Assembly (NCBI RefSeq): GCF_001640805.2
Contig: NC_066835.1
Location: forward strand, 23,404,672 to 23,468,671
Reading direction: 5' to 3'
Length of the DNA stretch: 64,000 bases
Origin: Lates calcarifer
Lineage: Eukaryota; Chordata; Actinopteri; Centropomidae
In this document: positions 12,001 through 23,979 of the stretch, piece after piece
How the letters are laid out: every line of letters begins with the position of its first letter
Position numbering within the stretch: the stretch's first letter is position 1
Position numbers and translations under genes: made by a program
The notes under the pieces: generated by a model
Told to the model about the DNA's origin: nothing
Seen by the model: only the letters and a program-made list of their open reading frames with translations
The model's database searches: none

Positions 12001-15000
12001 ATTTGTTGACTGATAAGTTTTTCATCATTCAGTCAACTTTATGTTTTCATAGAAACAAACTCATCAGTGAAAAGTTTCATCAAAGACATGGCACCACCTG
12101 TGAGCACACATGTCTACACCTGTTCCACCTGCTGAGGAAGGCCACTGGATGTGGTTGAACGTTACTGAATTACAAATACTTCAGCGTCATAGGTGAAAAA
12201 CACAGGAGCTGTTTTACCGTTGGTTTCTGAAGCTGCTGATGAAGCTGCTGAATGATCCGCTCCTGAAAACACAAACACCCACAACTTCCCACTGATTCAC
12301 TCTGTAACCTGTATTATGCTATGCTATGCTATGTTCTGTTACACTGACATACAATACATTATGTTTTGTTATATTCTGTTATGTTAATGTACAACACATT
12401 ATAATATGTCACATTATGTTACTGAAGGTTACATCAACTTACAGTATGTGACAATGTGGCATGTTATGTTTCCTTACTTGAAGTTTTGTTACGTTATTAA
12501 AGCTTATATTTAGACAGCTTGTTGTTTACCTGCTGCTTGAGTCTGAACAGCAGAGACACCAGAGAGTTCTACTGCTGGTTGTGGAGAATCTGCAGAACCT
12601 GAGGAACCTGTGGAACCTGCAGAACCTGTGGAACCTGAAGAACCTGCAGAACCTGCAGAAACTGTGGAACCTGCAGAACCCGAAGAACCTGCAGAATCTG
12701 GAGAACCTTTAGAATCTGTGGAACCTGGAGAACCTATAGAATCTGTAGACCCCGCAGAACCTGCAGAACCTGGAAGGAGAACAGAATGTTTCTCCAGTTC
12801 GCATGAAACAAACTGGAACAGGTCTGACATTAAGAACCAGGAACAAAATACTGTAAAGTACTGTAGTACTGAGAAGTATGACACAGTAAAGTACTGTGGT
12901 ACTGAGAAGTAAACTAGATTCTGGTCATGTTTCCACCTCAGCTATTTTTTTTATTAAGTTATTATATTATGATGATTGATTAGTTGTAAAATATTGATTG
13001 ATGATTATTTGTTGATCAGTTAGAACTCTGTCGCCGGGTGGAACTGAAGTTGTGGGGCAGTTCCGGTCGGACCTGTGATGCAGAGCACGGAACCTGATCA
13101 AGTAAGAGGAGACACCTGTTGGCGGGAGGTGTGATCTCTGTGTCCGTCCTGAGGAGCCGGAGCTCCGCATGTAGCGCGGTGATCTCACCGCTGAGGGAGG
13201 TGAAGGAGCCGCGGTTTGATTCTTGGACAGGAGCGGGACCGCGGAGGTTCTCACCATGTGGGGGTGAGTTACCTGGCGTGATGTCATATTATGTCATTCT
13301 CGGCGGGCTTCACGGAAATGAAAAGTGTTTGGGGTGAGGGTCGGGTGGGGTGGGGGTGTTTGGGGTTGATTATGTTTGCAGCCTTGGTGCGGTTTGTTTG
13401 CTAGTTTGTTTTCTCTGAGGGAGGAGGGAAAGAGAGAGCCTGTTGCTGTCGTTTGTTTCTGATCTTTTTAAAAAAAAAAAAACAACAAAAAAAAAAACTT
13501 TATTTAGATTTAAACCTCCGTTATCAGAACTCTTCTTCTGCCCATTTACCTGCAGAGCTTCCTGCTGTTCCGTCATTTCTTCCTCCTGCTGACTGACCGC
13601 TGGAAACTGAAAATGAACAGAAACATTTATTTACATATTGGAGTGGATTCATTTGAGTGAAAGATGAAACTTATTTTGTAGACTTTTATTTTGTAACAGT
13701 TTATCTCATTAGAATGACTTAATTTAAATTGTTATTCTAATCATTATTTACAGAGTACAGTGGTCTATGTGATCAGCTGCAGGAGCCACAGCTGAGCTCC
13801 ACCCTCATTCTGTCTGGACCAGAAAGTGTAAAGTTCGGCACTACTCAGACACTAGATGGCGCTTTTGTTGCTAAATACTGAAATATGGTAAAATTATTTT
13901 TCTGATCTAGTCTTAGACTGTAGGTGGGATCTGCATGAAACTCATATCACCTGTGTCCTCTTACAATGATGATTTAGAGTTTTGATACCACAAAAAATGC
14001 TAAAGTTATTAAGGAAAAACTCTACACAGGAAGTGATGTTGTATCTCTAATAGGGACAGGCATTTTAATTATTTTTTTAAAGTCAAGTGATCATCATGAT
14101 TTCAGTCATGTTTTTTTACAGTGGACAGATGCACTAACTTTACCTCCTCAGCTCTGTTCATCAACAACACACCTCAGTCTGGTTCTCAGCAGAGTCTGAT
14201 CTGAGAGTCTGAAGCTCAGAACCCGAACTCTTCACAGGTGGAACATACACAGTGAAGTGAGAGCTGTTCCTGCATCAGCTGTTATTTCTACTTTCTCTGC
14301 TTCAGATTCTTTTTCAGAGCTGCATCTGCTCATTGTCTGAAATCATTTCAGTCACTGAAGCTGTTTGTTAATGGTTCTTGTCGTTTGCTGTCACATGAGC
14401 ATTTAGGTTCAAGAAACCAGTAAGCTCTGGCTGTCAGCTGCAGATTCAAACCTTTTCATCGACTACTCTCTAAATGTTTCTTCTGAGAAGTCACTGTCAC
14501 TTTGATTAACGTTAGAACTCTGATCTTAAACCAGATGAAGGAAAGACCATTAACCTGGGCTAGTTATTATTCTTATTGTTAGTGTTGCTGCAGCCTCATG
14601 TGGATCAGACTGGATCAGCTTAATCCTGGTCTGAAAACCAGCCAGTTAATCTGGATTAAACCTGAGACCAAACAGGAACAAACAAACTGTTCAGGAGGGA
14701 AAAACCCGATCAAGATTGACTCACCTGAACCTCCGGCTGCTGACGCCGTGGTGGTCTGCTGCACGCCAAGAATTCCTGTTAGAGGGGAAGGACGTGGGGA
14801 GAGGAGGATGGGGGGGAGGACAGGGGGGAGAACAGGTATCAGGTGTTCAGGATGAATAAAGCTTTTGTTTCCATCAGCTGAAGGAAACTGAACAGAGTTG
14901 ATTAAAAACAGATTGATGAGTCAGTGTTGTCAACGTCTGATGAAGACAAAGTCAAACCAAACATTTATCTGAAGCTTTTCTTTGTTTTTGATCTGAAAAT

Positions 15001-18000
15001 AAAAATTGATTCTTGTCATTAAAATCCCTGAACTGTTTGAATGTTTTCATCAGATGTTGGTGACACTGATCCTCAGACCTACCACCTCACAGTCATCAAC
15101 AGTCTCAACTTCTTGTGTCTTTGTGTTTATGCAGGTTTATGTTGTAAAGTTAAAGGTCAGTGTGTTTTATCCTCTCACCCTCAATCTTATCCTGACTCTT
15201 GGAGTCATCATCATCTGGAAAGAAAAAACATCCAACATTTATTTCGCTAATTAATATGTTTTAACAACATTTTAATATTTCTGTCTCCAATTTAAACTGA
15301 ACAGATTTCCTTCGTCAGCGAGTGTTTGTCATCAGAGTGTTGTCTCTGTATTTTCTGTCCTGCAGTGACGTTTAATATTTACAAGTGTTTATCTCTTATT
15401 ATCATGGTTCATTGTTTTCTGATCTGTTCTTTTTGTTTTCTTCAGATTTCAGACACTGACGACTTCTTTCCTCCAACACCAAACCTTCATGGTCAGTGAC
15501 ATTACTATAAAGCAGCATCTGCTCATTGCAGCTCTGCCCCACAAAACTAACACACACTAACTACAGATCTGGTAAAGGTTTATTTTTCTCTCTCTTTCCC
15601 TCTTTCTTCTGATGCCATCCATTATCACCATCACACATGAGGACACTTATTTTGATTTGGTCACTGTCTGCTTTGTTCTGTTGTTGCTCATGTTGTTGTG
15701 TTTGTGCACAACCTTTTAACGTGTTCATAAATAGAAACATTTAATATTATATGCAAATGTCAAATTTCTGTAAGATGCATTTTTCTAAAACAAAAGAGTT
15801 CCATCAGATGAAAGCTGCCTAAGCTAAAGTTAAATTTACTTGATGGATTTTTCACTCAGCTGTAAAAGATTATAGAAGATTATAATGAAAGGACATGTTG
15901 GTAATTCACCTCATTATTCCACATAGCTGAATGAGGCAAGAGCTGCATTCAGAAACGACAGAAACGACACATGACCTCCCGACCAGAAAACGACTTCCTG
16001 ACCAGAAAACAACACACGACTGAACAGCAGCGTTGTCAGATACAAACATCAACAAATACTGAGCTGGCAGACAGACCAGCTGAGCTCAAATTATAGTTCA
16101 CAGATTTTCTTTACAAGCGGTTTGAACAGCTCTAACTCCTGAGGCCTTTCTCAGATGATTTTTTTTTTTTTTTTTTTTACCAAGTACAGACTCAGACTTA
16201 CAATCTGGACTTGGTTCAGGTTTGGACTTGGGAGTCCAGACTCCTGAGAACTGGAGGACTCTTTACAGTTAGAACGGCAGCATTCATTCAGACATCAACA
16301 GCTGAGCTGGATCATACTTTAACACACCTGTACCTGACTGTGCTGAGACTAACCCTGACTTTAACCCTGGTCCTAACTCTAAGGTCCACTAACGACTTCT
16401 TTGTTAGAAAAAACAACCTCAGTGTTAGATGCAAAAATAAAAAAATAAAAAAAAAACCAAACAAAAAATAAAAATAAAATGGCATTTATCAGAGAAGTGC
16501 TGCTATTAATCTTCATTTATGTACATTTAATAATTTTTATTGAATGTGGAGATATCTGTACAGATAAGGACTAAAGTTCAGAAGCAGCTCTGCTCTTATA
16601 GTTTTCAAGATGTAACTGATGATGTTCCACAAGAACATGACAACAGGAGAACGCAGACTGAGAATGTCCAGTAAAGTCTTGATAAATGTCCCATCATTTT
16701 GGATTAGAAAATCTCCCTTTATTAATTAATTATCCAAACTGTCAGTCACTAATCACAATGGTTTCAGAGTGATGAATATGATTGTATCAGTAGAAAGTAA
16801 TTGCTGCTTCAGTTCTGTTCAGCTCTGCTCTGGTGTGAGTCTGATTTCTCTGATAAGATTCATAATGCACACAATGACCACTAGAGGTCACTGTCAGCTG
16901 CTTCTTCACTGACTAAGCAGAAAGTTCATTTCTCAGAGAAACATCAGAAATATTAAATAATGCTCATGTCAGTTTCTCTGAGTCTGAGGTGACTCATGAC
17001 TCAAGCGAGGTGTTTTTACAAAAAAAGTAATTTTCTGTTGATCGATTAATCAGCTGATCATCTCAGCTCAGCAAACAACTGATGTTGTGAGGACAGATTG
17101 TGCAGCTCATCACTCAGTTTGTGTTTTCAGATCAATTCTTCTAACCAGTTGATCAGTAAACCACTTTGGTTCATTTGAAAACAAGTTTCCATAGAATCAA
17201 TTTTATTTGAATAGAAACATTCAGATTTTATACTTCACAAGTTTATAGAAACTACCAGGAAGTAGCCTTTTCAAAATAAAAGCAGGTTTTTCGCATACAG
17301 GTTTCCTACCCTCCTCCTCCTCAGACAGCTCCCCCTCCCCTTCCTCTGTGGCCTCCACCTCTATCTCCTCCCGCTCCTTCTCTGGAAAGTATAACAAATA
17401 AGATAAAATAAAATAAGAAATGTAAAGTATATACATATATAGATACTACACACACACACACACACACACACAGAGACAGTATATGTAGCATAGATTACAC
17501 ATATTTGTATTTTTACCTTCCACAGGAGCTGTAGAAACAGTGGTTGCCAGAAAGACGACCATCGACACTATCAACAGGTTTCTGTTTTGACAAAGCAGAT
17601 TATTCCCATCATCAGTACTGATTCATACTGATTCCTACTGACCAACACTGATCAATACTGAATATCAGAGCACAGTCTCTTGTACACTATAGAGATATTA
17701 CTTATCAATAACTGTCAATAAAAATTAATTCTAATCAGCACAAGTAAGTCATCATGAATGACACCCACCATCAATCAATACAGTGAAATAACAGTCAATA
17801 AGAATCAATATTGATCAATACCAGTCAGTACAGATCAGCAGCAGTCAACAGTGAACAATCAATAAGAAGTGATTCAAGTGTACCGCAGTATTACCACAAC
17901 AGTATTACAGTACTTACAGAATATTATTGATTACTAAACTGAGGTTAAAGTCAGTGATGATTAAAATCAGAAAGTCAGAAAAATTCATTTTCAACAGAGT

Positions 18001-18094
18001 ATAACCTGCAGCAGTAATGATAATATAGTAGCAATAACTGTGGTAACAGCAATATAAGGAGTATAATTAGTAGTAGTACTCACGGTGGCAGCAT
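3066..18094 (-). CDS. Gene C: secreted Glu- then Gly/Ser-rich low-complexity protein, many phase-1 micro-exons
   Basis: Not identified by name. Exons, minus strand: 18094-18084, 17581-17517, 17381-17310, 15214-15179, 14775-14725, 13606-13550, 12769-12530, 12262-12218, 11949-11920, 11713-11654, 11384-11337, 10464-10420, 7869-7825, 7758-7732, 7096-7064, 6561-6502, 6327-6247, 6135-6082, 5759-5733, 5566-5528, 5393-5361, 4571-4539, 4305-4246, 4140-4111, 4001-3966 and 3100-3066. The first intron is phase 2 and all others phase 1. The chain is open for 450 codons and ends [11 protein letters not shown]. The start [18 protein letters not shown] with VSTAPVE is a signal peptide. Exon 3 is Glu-rich ([17 protein letters not shown]), exon 4 is [12 protein letters not shown], and later exons are Gly/Ser/Ala/Asp-rich. 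Composition and N-terminus recall starmaker/otolith-matrix proteins. Some exons (7758, 5393, 10464) are less certain and the 15.2-17.3 kb intron may hide others. Single-gene status is an inference. Confidence 0.55.
3490..3620. repeat. ACCACCCAGACCTGA minisatellite
   Basis: Degenerate tandem units of about 12-15 bp (ACCTGAACCACCCAG and variants), within the last intron of gene C. Confidence 0.7.
3660..3935. repeat. GACTGGTTT(G/T)TA minisatellite
   Basis: Repeated ACTGGTTTGTAGACTGGTTT units, degenerate, filling most of the last intron of gene C. Confidence 0.65.
8197..10137 (+). mobile_element. Rex3-like RTE non-LTR retrotransposon, degenerate
   Basis: The plus strand encodes broken pieces of an APE endonuclease followed by a reverse transcriptase. 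Endonuclease pieces include [15 protein letters not shown] and [15 protein letters not shown] followed by [19 protein letters not shown] pieces include [30 protein letters not shown] and the catalytic [10 protein letters not shown]. Near 8858 endonuclease sequence runs directly into RT sequence, so an internal deletion is likely. Several stops and frameshifts make it non-functional. It ends in GATGGATGGATGGA, the GATG-type tail typical of Rex3. It sits between two exons of gene C (10464-10420 and 7869-7825), in the opposite orientation. Confidence 0.8.
10690..11010 (+). mobile_element. Fragment of an RTE-type reverse transcriptase C-terminus
   Basis: The plus-strand reading [20 protein letters not shown] followed by [20 protein letters not shown] matches the segment downstream of the RT catalytic core seen in Rex3-like elements (SKSEAMVL...KEFKYLGVLFTSDG). 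It is short and frameshifted, and lies in an intron of gene C. Confidence 0.6.
11390..11520. repeat. ACAGACAGGTAAACAGAG minisatellite
   Basis: Tandem units built on CAGGTAAACAGAGACAGA start within 10 bp of the acceptor of gene C exon 11384-11337. On the minus strand this gives a repeated CTGTCTGTTTACCTGT tract. The same motif recurs at 31190-31240, 31900-32075 and 42885-43060, next to exons of genes A and B. Confidence 0.75.
12530..12769 (-). other. Gene C exon: (Gly/Asp)-Ser-X repeat, 240 nt
   Basis: The minus-strand reading is a run of three-residue units ([18 protein letters not shown]) for about 60 residues, then [17 protein letters not shown] and a GT donor. The acceptor is TTCTCCTTCCAG. 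Phase in and phase out are both 1. The DNA repeat is a 9/18-bp unit of the GGTTCTGCA/GGTTCCACA type, so the protein repeat arose by minisatellite-like expansion inside the exon. The plus strand is open too ([11 protein letters not shown]), but splice sites and neighbouring exons support minus. Silk-like composition; function unknown. Confidence 0.7.
12935..13272 (-). other. Alternative terminal exon of gene C (short form)
   Basis: An acceptor at 13273 (CACGCCAG) opens a phase-1-compatible frame of 84 residues plus stop (TGA 13018-13016), followed by AATAAA on the minus strand (12955-12950). Joined after exon 13606-13550 it would give a 182-residue protein. The reading starts [20 protein letters not shown] and includes a possible short helix, [19 protein letters not shown]. 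The DNA is far richer in CpG than its surroundings. Alternatively the same stretch could hold small exons (13272-13255 and 13190-13116, both phase 1). Only transcripts can decide. Confidence 0.45.
13333..13365 (+). other. G-quadruplex-prone tract
   Basis: GGGG, GGG, GGG, GGGG, GGGGG and GGGG runs separated by one to four bases, next to the CpG-rich terminal exon of gene C. Predicted from the sequence only. Confidence 0.4.
15215..17309. other. Long intron of gene C, no exon recognised
   Basis: About 2.1 kb between the Glu-rich exon and the [12 protein letters not shown] exon. I see T- and A-rich runs (16160-16178, 16436-16480) but no convincing phase-1 exon. Extra small exons could be missed. 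A plus-strand exon-like cassette at 15445-15492 is listed among the rejected items. Confidence 0.4.
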
Positions 18095-18168
18095 GCTGCT
18101 GTCTCAGAGTTTCCCTGCTGAACTAAAGAGAAGCAGCTGAAGAGCTGCAGCTCCTCCTTCCAACGCCC

Positions 18169-18176
18169 GTATTTAT
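18169..18176 (-). promoter_or_regulatory. TATA box of gene C
   Basis: TATAAATA on the minus strand, about 75 bp upstream of the ATG at 18094, so the 5' UTR would be roughly 45 nt. It matches the placement of TATA boxes before the start exons of genes A and B. Confidence 0.6.
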
Positions 18177-18658
18177 ACACACTGAGGGAGGGGAGGGGCT
18201 GCTCATACCACTACTCAAAATACTACAAATATTACTGCTAACACTACTGTGAATGCCACTACTTCTACTGCATCTACCGCTACACCCAAAACTAAAGAAG
18301 TTGTACTCCTAACTACTACTTCTGTTGTGTCTGTCACTTGTATCCATCATGCAGCCTCTGTAGCAGGTGTATCCCAATCCCAGCATGCAGTGGGGGAGGG
18401 CCATCCTCACCTGGGCAGGTGACCTGTCTGAAGCTGCAGTGAGACCAGATGGTACCACGCCACCCCCAGGTCATTCAGGACAAATCAATTCCTGTCCTGA
18501 CTTGACCCACCTCATTGGATTCAACTGATTCAACTTTGTTCAGCCAATCAGAGAGTGGGGGCGGGGCTGACCTCGCAGAGAGGTAATACAGATTATTTAC
18601 CTTCGTAGTTTGTAACAGGTGAAATAATCCAAACAGCAACAGAGCTGTGATTGGCTGC

Positions 18659-19151
18659 GGCAGGTTCAGGTTCTATAATGGGACTGCTGTTGTTAGCCTG
18701 TTAGGTGCACAGTTCCTTCAGTTACTCTGAGAGCTTTGGTTCTATGTTAACTGGCAGGAAGAAAAACAGACCAATCAGATCTTTGTAGGCGTAAGTAAGA
18801 ATGGTGATGTCATTGTCGTCCTTTAGGTCGTAGTCACAGAAATAAAATTTCTTACATCACATTTCCTTAATGGTAACAAATGTTGACTGCTGCTAACGAC
18901 CTGTGTCATCATCACAGCATCATGTGACACACTCACCTGTTTACACCTGCAGGTTCTTACCTGGTGATGTGATACTGACACACACATTAAAGACACTCAC
19001 ACCAAAAACACACACACCCTGTTTCAAAGCAGCTGTGTATTTGTTAACTCTGCACTGTGTAAAATAAATAGCTAGAATAGTTAGCAGAGGCCGCAGGCGA
19101 CCACATCTGGATTTATTAAACCAGACATCATCTACTGGACTACTGACATCA
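18659..19151. repeat. Direct duplication, copy 1
   Basis: About 0.49 kb, repeated at 20629-21127 with an offset of 1970-1976 bp. The only difference I noticed is a 6-bp insertion (CTACAG) in copy 2 near 20728. The block starts CAGGTTCAGGTTCTATAATG and runs into the GACATCATCTACTGG minisatellite. No gene recognised. Confidence 0.9.
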
Positions 19152-19256
19152 TCTGCTGGACTACTGACATCACTACTGGACTACTGACATCACTACTGGA
19201 CTACTGACATCACTACTGGACTACCGACATCATCTAATGGACTACTGATATCATCT
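19128..19256. repeat. ACTACTGACATCATCTACTGG minisatellite, block 1
   Basis: About six units of 18-21 bp. Variants lack three bases (GACATCACTACTGG). Confidence 0.85.
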
Positions 19257-19876
19257 ATTCAATTTCAATTTAATTCAATTCAATTTTTATTTATATAGCG
19301 CCATATCACTACAAAAGTCATCTCAAGGGACTTTTCATATAGAGCAGGTCTAGGTCATACTCTTTAAAATAGGTATTTACAGAGAGAGACCCAACAAATC
19401 CACCATGAGCAGCACTAGGCGACAGTGGCAAGGAAAAACTTCCTTTTAAGAGGCAGAAACCTCAAGCAGAACCGGACTCAGGGTGGGCAGCCATCTGCCT
19501 CGACCGGTTGAGTTAAGAAGGAGAGAGAGAGGGGAGAGGATAGCGAGAGAAGAGCATAGCATAACACAGGTTCCATATAAAACGTAAGGTGATGCAAATA
19601 ATACAGCAGTAGTAATGATAGTAGTGATAATTAAAGTATTAACTGCTAACAATACAACTAACAGCAGTGTAAGTAATTTCTAATTCTAGCAGCAGGTGTT
19701 GAGTGGAGTTGTAGGAGCAGCAGGAGACTTGTCATCACAGATCAGACTCTACAGCTCCAGAGGCAGAAATACCTGCAGAAAGAGATAGAAGAGGAGAGAG
19801 AGACGGAAGAGCACAATACTACAGGAAAGGGGAGATACTGAGTTAGTAACATGTTTATGGGATATGAATCCATACT

Positions 19877-19914
<38 letters not shown>

Positions 19915-19975
19915 CTAATTGCATCATGGGAGATATCCCGGCAGTCTAGGCCTATAGCAGCATAACTAAGGGATG
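19257..19975. mobile_element. Dispersed fish repeat with TTTATTTATATAGCGCC head
   Basis: It begins with AATTCAATTTTTATTTATAT followed by AGCGCCATATCAC, and contains GGCGACAGTGGCAAGGAAAAA and CTGCCTCGACCGGTTGAG. I recognise this as a common interspersed repeat of teleost genomes but cannot assign a class. A (GA)n run lies at 19880-19910. It is inserted between two minisatellite blocks. Confidence 0.55.
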
Positions 19976-19979
19976 GTTC

Positions 19980-20322
19980 AAGACTACTGACACCACTTAT
20001 TGGACTACTGACATCATTTGGATTACTGACATCACCTACTGGACTACTGACATCATCTTACTTAATTTCCCTGAGGGAGTCATCCCAAGGGATCAATAAA
20101 GTCTAGTCTAAGTCTCCAAGTCTATCTACTGGACCATTGACATCATCTGGACTACTGACATCACTTACTGGACTACTGACATCATTTGGATTACTGACAT
20201 CACCTACTGGACTACTGACATCATCTTACTTAATTTCCCTGAGGGAGTCATCCCAAGGGATCAATAAAGTCTAGTCTAAGTCTCCAAGTCTATCTACTGG
20301 ACTACTGACATCATCTCGTGTA
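19980..20322. repeat. Minisatellite block 2 with two embedded LINE tails
   Basis: Units of ACTACTGACATCATCTACTGG alternate with two copies of a CTTAATTTCCCTGAGGGAGT...AAGTCTCCAAGTCTATC segment (about 20056-20135 and 20222-20300), the 3' tail of the L2/CR1-type LINE also seen at 50.6 and 59.6 kb. The minisatellite and LINE tail have been amplified together as a higher-order unit of about 167 bp. Confidence 0.8.
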
Positions 20323-20439
20323 GTATACAGTCAATTCAACAGTGTTAAGTGTCGACCAGTGGAGGTCACAGCTAAACTTTTAATCAACACACACACAAAA
20401 CATTATTCACAACACAGCGCAATACACTAGAGCTCAAAA

Positions 20440-20628
20440 TGCTCCTCTCCTCTCACCTCCTCTCTCCTCCACCTCTCTCCTCGTCTCTCCTCCTCTCTCT
20501 CCTCTCTCCTCCACCTCTCTCCTTGTCTCTCCTCCTCCTCTCTCCACCTCTCTCCTCCTCTCTCCTCTGCCTCCCTCTTCCTCTCTCCTCTGCCTCTCTC
20601 TCCTCTCTCCTCCTCTCTTCTCCTCTCA
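20440..20628. repeat. (CTCCTCT)n pyrimidine-rich microsatellite
   Basis: A continuous CT/CCT tract that abuts the start of duplication copy 2. Any ORF over it is low-complexity. Confidence 0.9.
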
Positions 20629-21127
20629 GGCAGGTTCAGGTTCTATAATGGGACTGCTGTTGTTAGCCTGTTAGGTGCACAGTTCCTTCAGTTACTCTGA
20701 GAGCTTTGGTTCTATGTTAACTGGCAGCTACAGGAAGAAAAACAGACCAATCAGATCTTTGTAGGCGTAAGTAAGAATGGTGATGTCATTGTCGTCCTTT
20801 AGGTCGTAGTCACAGAAATAAAATTTCTTACATCACATTTCCTTAATGGTAACAAATGTTGACTGCTGCTAACGACCTGTGTCATCATCACAGCATCATG
20901 TGACACACTCACCTGTTTACACCTGCAGGTTCTTACCTGGTGATGTGATACTGACACACACATTAAAGACACTCACACCAAAAACACACACACCCTGTTT
21001 CAAAGCAGCTGTGTATTTGTTAACTCTGCACTGTGTAAAATAAATAGCTAGAATAGTTAGCAGAGGCCGCAGGCGACCACATCTGGATTTATTAAACCAG
21101 ACATCATCTACTGGACTACTGACATCA
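20629..21127. repeat. Direct duplication, copy 2
   Basis: Second copy of 18659-19151. It continues into a longer minisatellite block. Confidence 0.9.
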
Positions 21128-21575
21128 CTACTGGACTACTGACATCATCTGGACTACTGACACCACCTACTAGACTACTGACATCATCTGCTGGACTACT
21201 GACATCATCTGCTGGACTACTGACATCATCTACTGGACTACTGACATCACTACTGGACTACTGACATCATCTGCTGGACTACTGACATCATCTGCTGGAC
21301 TACTGACATCATCTACTGGACTACTGACATCACTACTGGACTACTGACATCATCTGGACTACTGACACCACCTACTAGACTACTGACATCACTACTGGTC
21401 TACTGACATCACTTACTGGACTACTGACATCATCTACTGGACTACTGACATCACTACTGGACTACTGACATCATCTACTAGCCTACTGACATCACTACTG
21501 GACTACTGACATCACTACTGGACTACTGACATCATCTGGATTACTGACATCATCTACTGGACTACTGACATCATC
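21100..21575. repeat. Minisatellite block 3
   Basis: More than twenty units of the 18-21-bp ACTACTGACATCATCTGCTGG family, longest block of the three. Confidence 0.9.
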
Positions 21576-23940
21576 TAGGAGTCTGGAATTGTGTACCGAC
21601 ATCAGTGACAAATGTATCAGAATGCTAAGTGTATTAGCATCTTTTACTTGTGTCTGGTGTTTGTTAGCTTGTTAGCTTGTAGCTAGCAGCAGCAGACACA
21701 GTATTAGCAGTTGTATCAATGTTAACTCTTGCTCTCTGACCCGACAAGGTTTCCTTTGCCCCACTGCAAACAGCTGACAAGACTGGTTCTTGAGGGATGT
21801 GATGGACAGGATTCTTTATGGAGTATGACACCCAGACTGTCTGAATCTGTGTTTCTGAGACTATCATTGATTCACTGCAGTGCAAAGGTGAAATGTCTTG
21901 TATCATATAAAAACATTAACAATCTTAAAAACTTGATTTTGATTGGAAGGGATCTTGAGAAAGAATGAACGGTGACAGCTGATCTGATTTTCTCTGTGAA
22001 CTTTTTGCTTCTGTGTCATTTGTCACAATTTAGTCTCTGAAACATGAACCAATGAATAAAACAGAAGATGTTAATTTCCTTTGTGAACAAACATCAGTTT
22101 CATGTTTATCATTAGTTCAATGGTTGAATCACAGATTCACATGAAACCAGTTAAAACTGCAGGTGTGTTAATAACCACAGCTGTCTGAATCTTTTGCAGA
22201 AAGAAGTTGAACCAGATGAGACTGATTCTTCTCTGAAGTGAAACTGAGGCTGATTTAGTTTCATGATGAAAAAGAGCAGTTTGTTTCCTCCAGTTTCACA
22301 TCAGTGAACCTCCACAGCTACGACTCTGTGTTAGAAGACGTATAGAAAGGAGGCTTTATTAAAGTGATATAGAGCTGCAGAGAAAAAGCTGCCAACATTC
22401 CTTTGAACTACATCCATAACCCCCCATAACCTCACCACCTCTGAAACTGCTCCATTCATTCTGTTCTCTTCAGGAAGACAACAGGAACACGTTTAGTATC
22501 TTTAGCCTTTCTTTGTCTCAAGTGACAATGACACACAACAGGAAAACAGCCAGTAATTGCACAGCATCTGTCATTGCAGAAAGAAATAAAACCACTGGAA
22601 AAAAACACTGCTATGCTATGATGCTAAGCTAATTTTAATGGTGATACAAAAAGTCAACATAATACACACATGCACACAAAGACAAATAATATAAAGGTGA
22701 AGCTCCATGTGTTAGTTTTACAGTCGTGTTGTCATGTTGTTGTGTCATTCAGTGTTGTGTTAGGTTGTGCTCATCAGATAGAACACTCACTGACCTTAGG
22801 TGCTTTTATTTTGAAGGGAGTTCCTGCTGTCTGTGGGAATCAGGGCAGAACATGAGTCTGCATCCATCTGCACCAGGACGTCCTGAAACCAGAACCAATC
22901 TGGAGCCGGGCTGGACTCTGGGATCAGGTCCAGAAGAGGAATTAAGGGCACTTTAAGGTATAGTCTGGTCCAGCTTGGTTCTGAATGACTGGAGCTCACC
23001 TGGACCTTTGATCCTGATGTCGGACTGTAACAGAGAGCTGTGGGACAGTCACGTAATATGAAGCCAGCGAGACTCCAGAACCACAGAGGAAAACCTCCAC
23101 ACAAATCAAATAAATACAATAAATACTCAGGAACAATATTTAAAATAGGAGTTGGGAGAGGGTCTACAATAACTTCAGACTGATAACCTTCGACTAAAGG
23201 TTTCATTATTTAGTTTTTACAAAGGAGCTGGTGTAAATATTATGTTATACTTTAAAATCAGACTTTAATGTAATATTATGTAACTATTCTTCATATACAG
23301 ACCTGAGAACATGTTTACGTATTTACTGATGTTAAGTATGTGTTCTAACCTCTCCTGTGAAAACATATATTATTCCAGCTGTTATACTGTGTTGTACTTC
23401 ACTATGTGTTTAAACAGCAGCTGTTCACAAAGACATTAATAAACACCTAGATCAGATTACAGCTGTGTTAGAACCAGTTTTTACATCTTTATACGCTGAT
23501 AATACAGAATACAAAGCGGGGTTAATGAACAGAACAAAACAACCAGGAGATAAAATAGACCAGAGGTGATCAGACTGAGAAGTGAAGGATTTGTGTGTGT
23601 GTGTGTGTGTGTGTCGCAGGTAAAGGTAAAGGTAAATCTCTTCTCACAGAAACTGACCTGAGCTGCTTCCATGTGAAACTCACCTGAAGTTTTATTTTAC
23701 ATCGCACACACGCTAACACACACACACATGCGCTAACACACACACAAAGACAGTTGTGTGTCAGGCTCCACTGATTCGCCTCCTGCTATTGGCCTCGGTC
23801 ACGACCCCCATTAACCAATAAGGAGTCTTTTAGAAACAAACACCGATTATTTGGCAGGAAGTAACTCCCCCCTCCCACGTCTCATTGTTTGTTTGTGTGT
23901 GTGTGTGTGTGAGTGTGAGTGTGAGTGTGAGTGTGTGAGT

Positions 23941-23979
<39 letters not shown>

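Noticed and set aside
12610..12912. Plus-strand ORF rich in [11 protein letters not shown]
   Set aside because: It is the complement of the Gly/Ser exon of gene C; the minus strand has matching acceptor, donor and phase, the plus strand has none.
15445..15492. Plus-strand exon-like cassette reading [15 protein letters not shown]
   Set aside because: Good acceptor but isolated; no other plus-strand exon or start nearby, and it lies in an intron of gene C.
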